Assembly (NCBI GenBank): GCA_023417285.1 | Contig: JAEZFR010000368.1 | Span: forward strand, 1 to 5,984 | Source: Bacillota bacterium | GTDB lineage: Bacteria > Bacillota > Clostridia > Acetivibrionales > DSM-1351 | Direction: 5' to 3' | Length of the DNA: 5,984 nucleotides | Part shown: one piece after another, positions 4,883 through 5,984 of the stretch | Position numbering within the stretch: the first letter of the stretch is position 1 | How the letters are laid out: each line of letters begins with the position of its first letter | The notes under the pieces: model-generated | The model's input: only the letters and a program-made list of their open reading frames with translations | What the model was told of the DNA's origin: nothing | The model's database searches: none | Translations under genes and position numbers: made by a program

Positions 4883-5984
4883 TTAATCTCTTTCCTGCTT
4901 ATAATATTTGTCATACTCTTTCAGGACATCATCCTTAGTCCTCTTAAAATCTAGTTTGTAAACCCTGTTATTCTCTTGGTGGTATATCTTTTTATAGTGA
5001 ATTGTATCACCGTCTAAAACCAATTCAGTTGTAGTAAATAGTCCATCTCCGTTCTCAATAACGTCCGTTATTTTTTTGTCTCCATCAAACAGTGAACCTC
5101 TGCAAATATAAGCACTACTGCCTAAGTTTTCAACAACATGAATGTCCCCATAGAAATACTTAATATCCTGCCCCTTTGTAGTTACAACAAGAGTTTTATT
5201 ACCACACTTATATACTCCCTCAAATGCCTTTGCAGCAATTGCCCTAGGATTATCCTTGTAATCTACAGGATATGTGGTAATGGTAATAGCAGCTTTGTTT
5301 GTGCTCTCAATAACAGCATTAGAGTAAACATTAAGGCTTAGTTTAGCAGATAGATTTGTATAGTAGTTGTTGTATTGCCATGTATTTACATAATCTATCA
5401 AAATTGACCCATCTTTTGCGGAAAACCCACCTATTTCTGATACCCCCTCTGCACTACTTTTAGGAAATCTGTAGTCAGATTTTAGTCCGAAATATAGATA
5501 TGGAGCTATTTTTTCTGAAATACTAATATTGAGCATATCTTTGTTATTTTCATTTGGTTTTGCAGTCATTATGGTTTGCTTACCCACTTGGTGAGTTATC
5601 TTTATACAGCAATTAAAAACCGCAGTTTCGCCAACTTTGTCATTTGTACTACTTCCGCTTTGTCTTCCGTCCCCTCCAGAATTTACTGGTGTAATTGTGA
5701 TGGCGGAGATAGTAACATCTTTAACTTTATCTAGATTAAGTTTGAAATAATAACCCTGATATTGTATCTCACTTTCTGACAGAGACGTACCAGTATCTTG
5801 AATAAGTCGCTTGTACTGGTCATAAATCCTAATGGCATATTCATCCGCCTCTTTTGAGTTAGAGGTCCAAAAAATAGAAGGTAGCGTGTAGTCTACTTCT
5901 TTTGAGTTGTTTCCTTCATCAATACTTTTCTTTGGTAATCCAAGCTTAATGTCAGTAGGCATCTTCAAGGTAGCATCTGTTACC
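4883..5984 (-). CDS. Beta-rich protein of unknown family (5' partial)
   Basis: The frame is open to the window edge and 366 residues are visible. A TTG at 5968 and an ATG at 5962 occur in frame, but neither has a ribosome binding site and coding sequence continues upstream, so the start lies outside. I do not recognise the family. Fragment residues about 31-101 look like a fibronectin-III-like or similar beta-sandwich (LPSIFWTSN, ADEYAIRIYDQY, VTISAITITPV). A Gly/Ser-rich linker follows (SGGDGRQSGSSTNDK, about 102-116), then a beta-rich middle (AVFNCCIKIT, APYLYFGLKSDYRFP, LSAKLSLNVYS). Residues about 254-350 form a compact unit with alternating strands (FEGVYKCGNKTLVVTTKG, STAYI-like strands, TTTELVLDGDTIHYKKIYH, VYKLDFKR) that could be a small beta-barrel. 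The tail is charged and helical (DDVLKEYDKYYKQERD). Export is inferred only from its neighbours, as the N-terminus is missing. No catalytic motif is visible. Confidence 0.8.
   Translation of the reverse strand, partial: VTDATLKMPTDIKLGLPKKSIDEGNNSKEVDYTLPSIFWTSNSKEADEYAIRIYDQYKRLIQDTGTSLSESEIQYQGYYFKLNLDKVKDVTISAITITPVNSGGDGRQSGSSTNDKVGETAVFNCCIKITHQVGKQTIMTAKPNENNKDMLNISISEKIAPYLYFGLKSDYRFPKSSAEGVSEIGGFSAKDGSILIDYVNTWQYNNYYTNLSAKLSLNVYSNAVIESTNKAAITITTYPVDYKDNPRAIAAKAFEGVYKCGNKTLVVTTKGQDIKYFYGDIHVVENLGSSAYICRGSLFDGDKKITDVIENGDGLFTTTELVLDGDTIHYKKIYHQENNRVYKLDFKRTKDDVLKEYDKYYKQERD
4888..4896 (-). promoter_or_regulatory. Weak ribosome binding site inside the upstream gene's end
   Basis: On the minus strand AGGAAAGAG lies in the last codons of the upstream gene. 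Its GAG end is 10 nt before the ATG at 4877. The match to AGGAGG is poor, and the upstream TAA (4885-4883) is only 5 bp from the start. This arrangement points to translational coupling, with terminating ribosomes restarting on the leucine-rich-repeat gene. Confidence 0.6.

Overview
The window is AT-rich, has AGGAGG-type ribosome binding sites, and carries a clostridial-style chemoreceptor tail next to secreted proteins with BspA-type leucine-rich repeats and an InlB-type B-repeat. This combination suggests a Gram-positive anaerobe of the Clostridia (Lachnospiraceae or Clostridium-like), but genus and species cannot be read from it. I see no tRNA, rRNA, CRISPR array, transposase, phage gene or integration site.

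Layout: positions 1-707 (+) hold the C-terminal part of a methyl-accepting chemotaxis protein whose sensor half lies off the left edge. Positions 724-762 hold a perfect 15-bp hairpin that serves as a shared bidirectional terminator between two convergent transcription units. From there to the right edge everything is on the minus strand and reads leftward from 5984 to 763. In transcription order the genes are: (1) a protein of unknown family, N-terminus outside the window, ending at 4883; (2) a 592-residue secreted leucine-rich-repeat protein, 5 bp downstream; (3) a 319-residue secreted protein with two PPC-like beta-sandwich domains, 35 bp downstream; (4) a 394-residue secreted protein with a beta-helix-like body and one C-terminal InlB B-repeat, about 156 bp downstream.

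The three complete minus-strand genes each begin with a clear signal peptide, and none has an LPXTG motif, SLH domain or C-terminal membrane anchor. The spacing, common strand and common terminator suggest one exported set, probably surface-associated or released beta-rich and repeat proteins for adhesion or binding of carbohydrate or protein. That role is inferred from domain types; no enzyme active site is visible. The first two genes are probably translationally coupled. The fourth may also have its own promoter, because its leader is the only sizeable gap and contains a thrice-repeated heptamer. The chemoreceptor is convergent and is not part of this unit.

No clearly new defence, mobile or RNA system was found. 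The most under-described parts are the unknown gene at the right edge, with its beta-rich C-terminal domain, and the all-secreted gene cluster as a unit.
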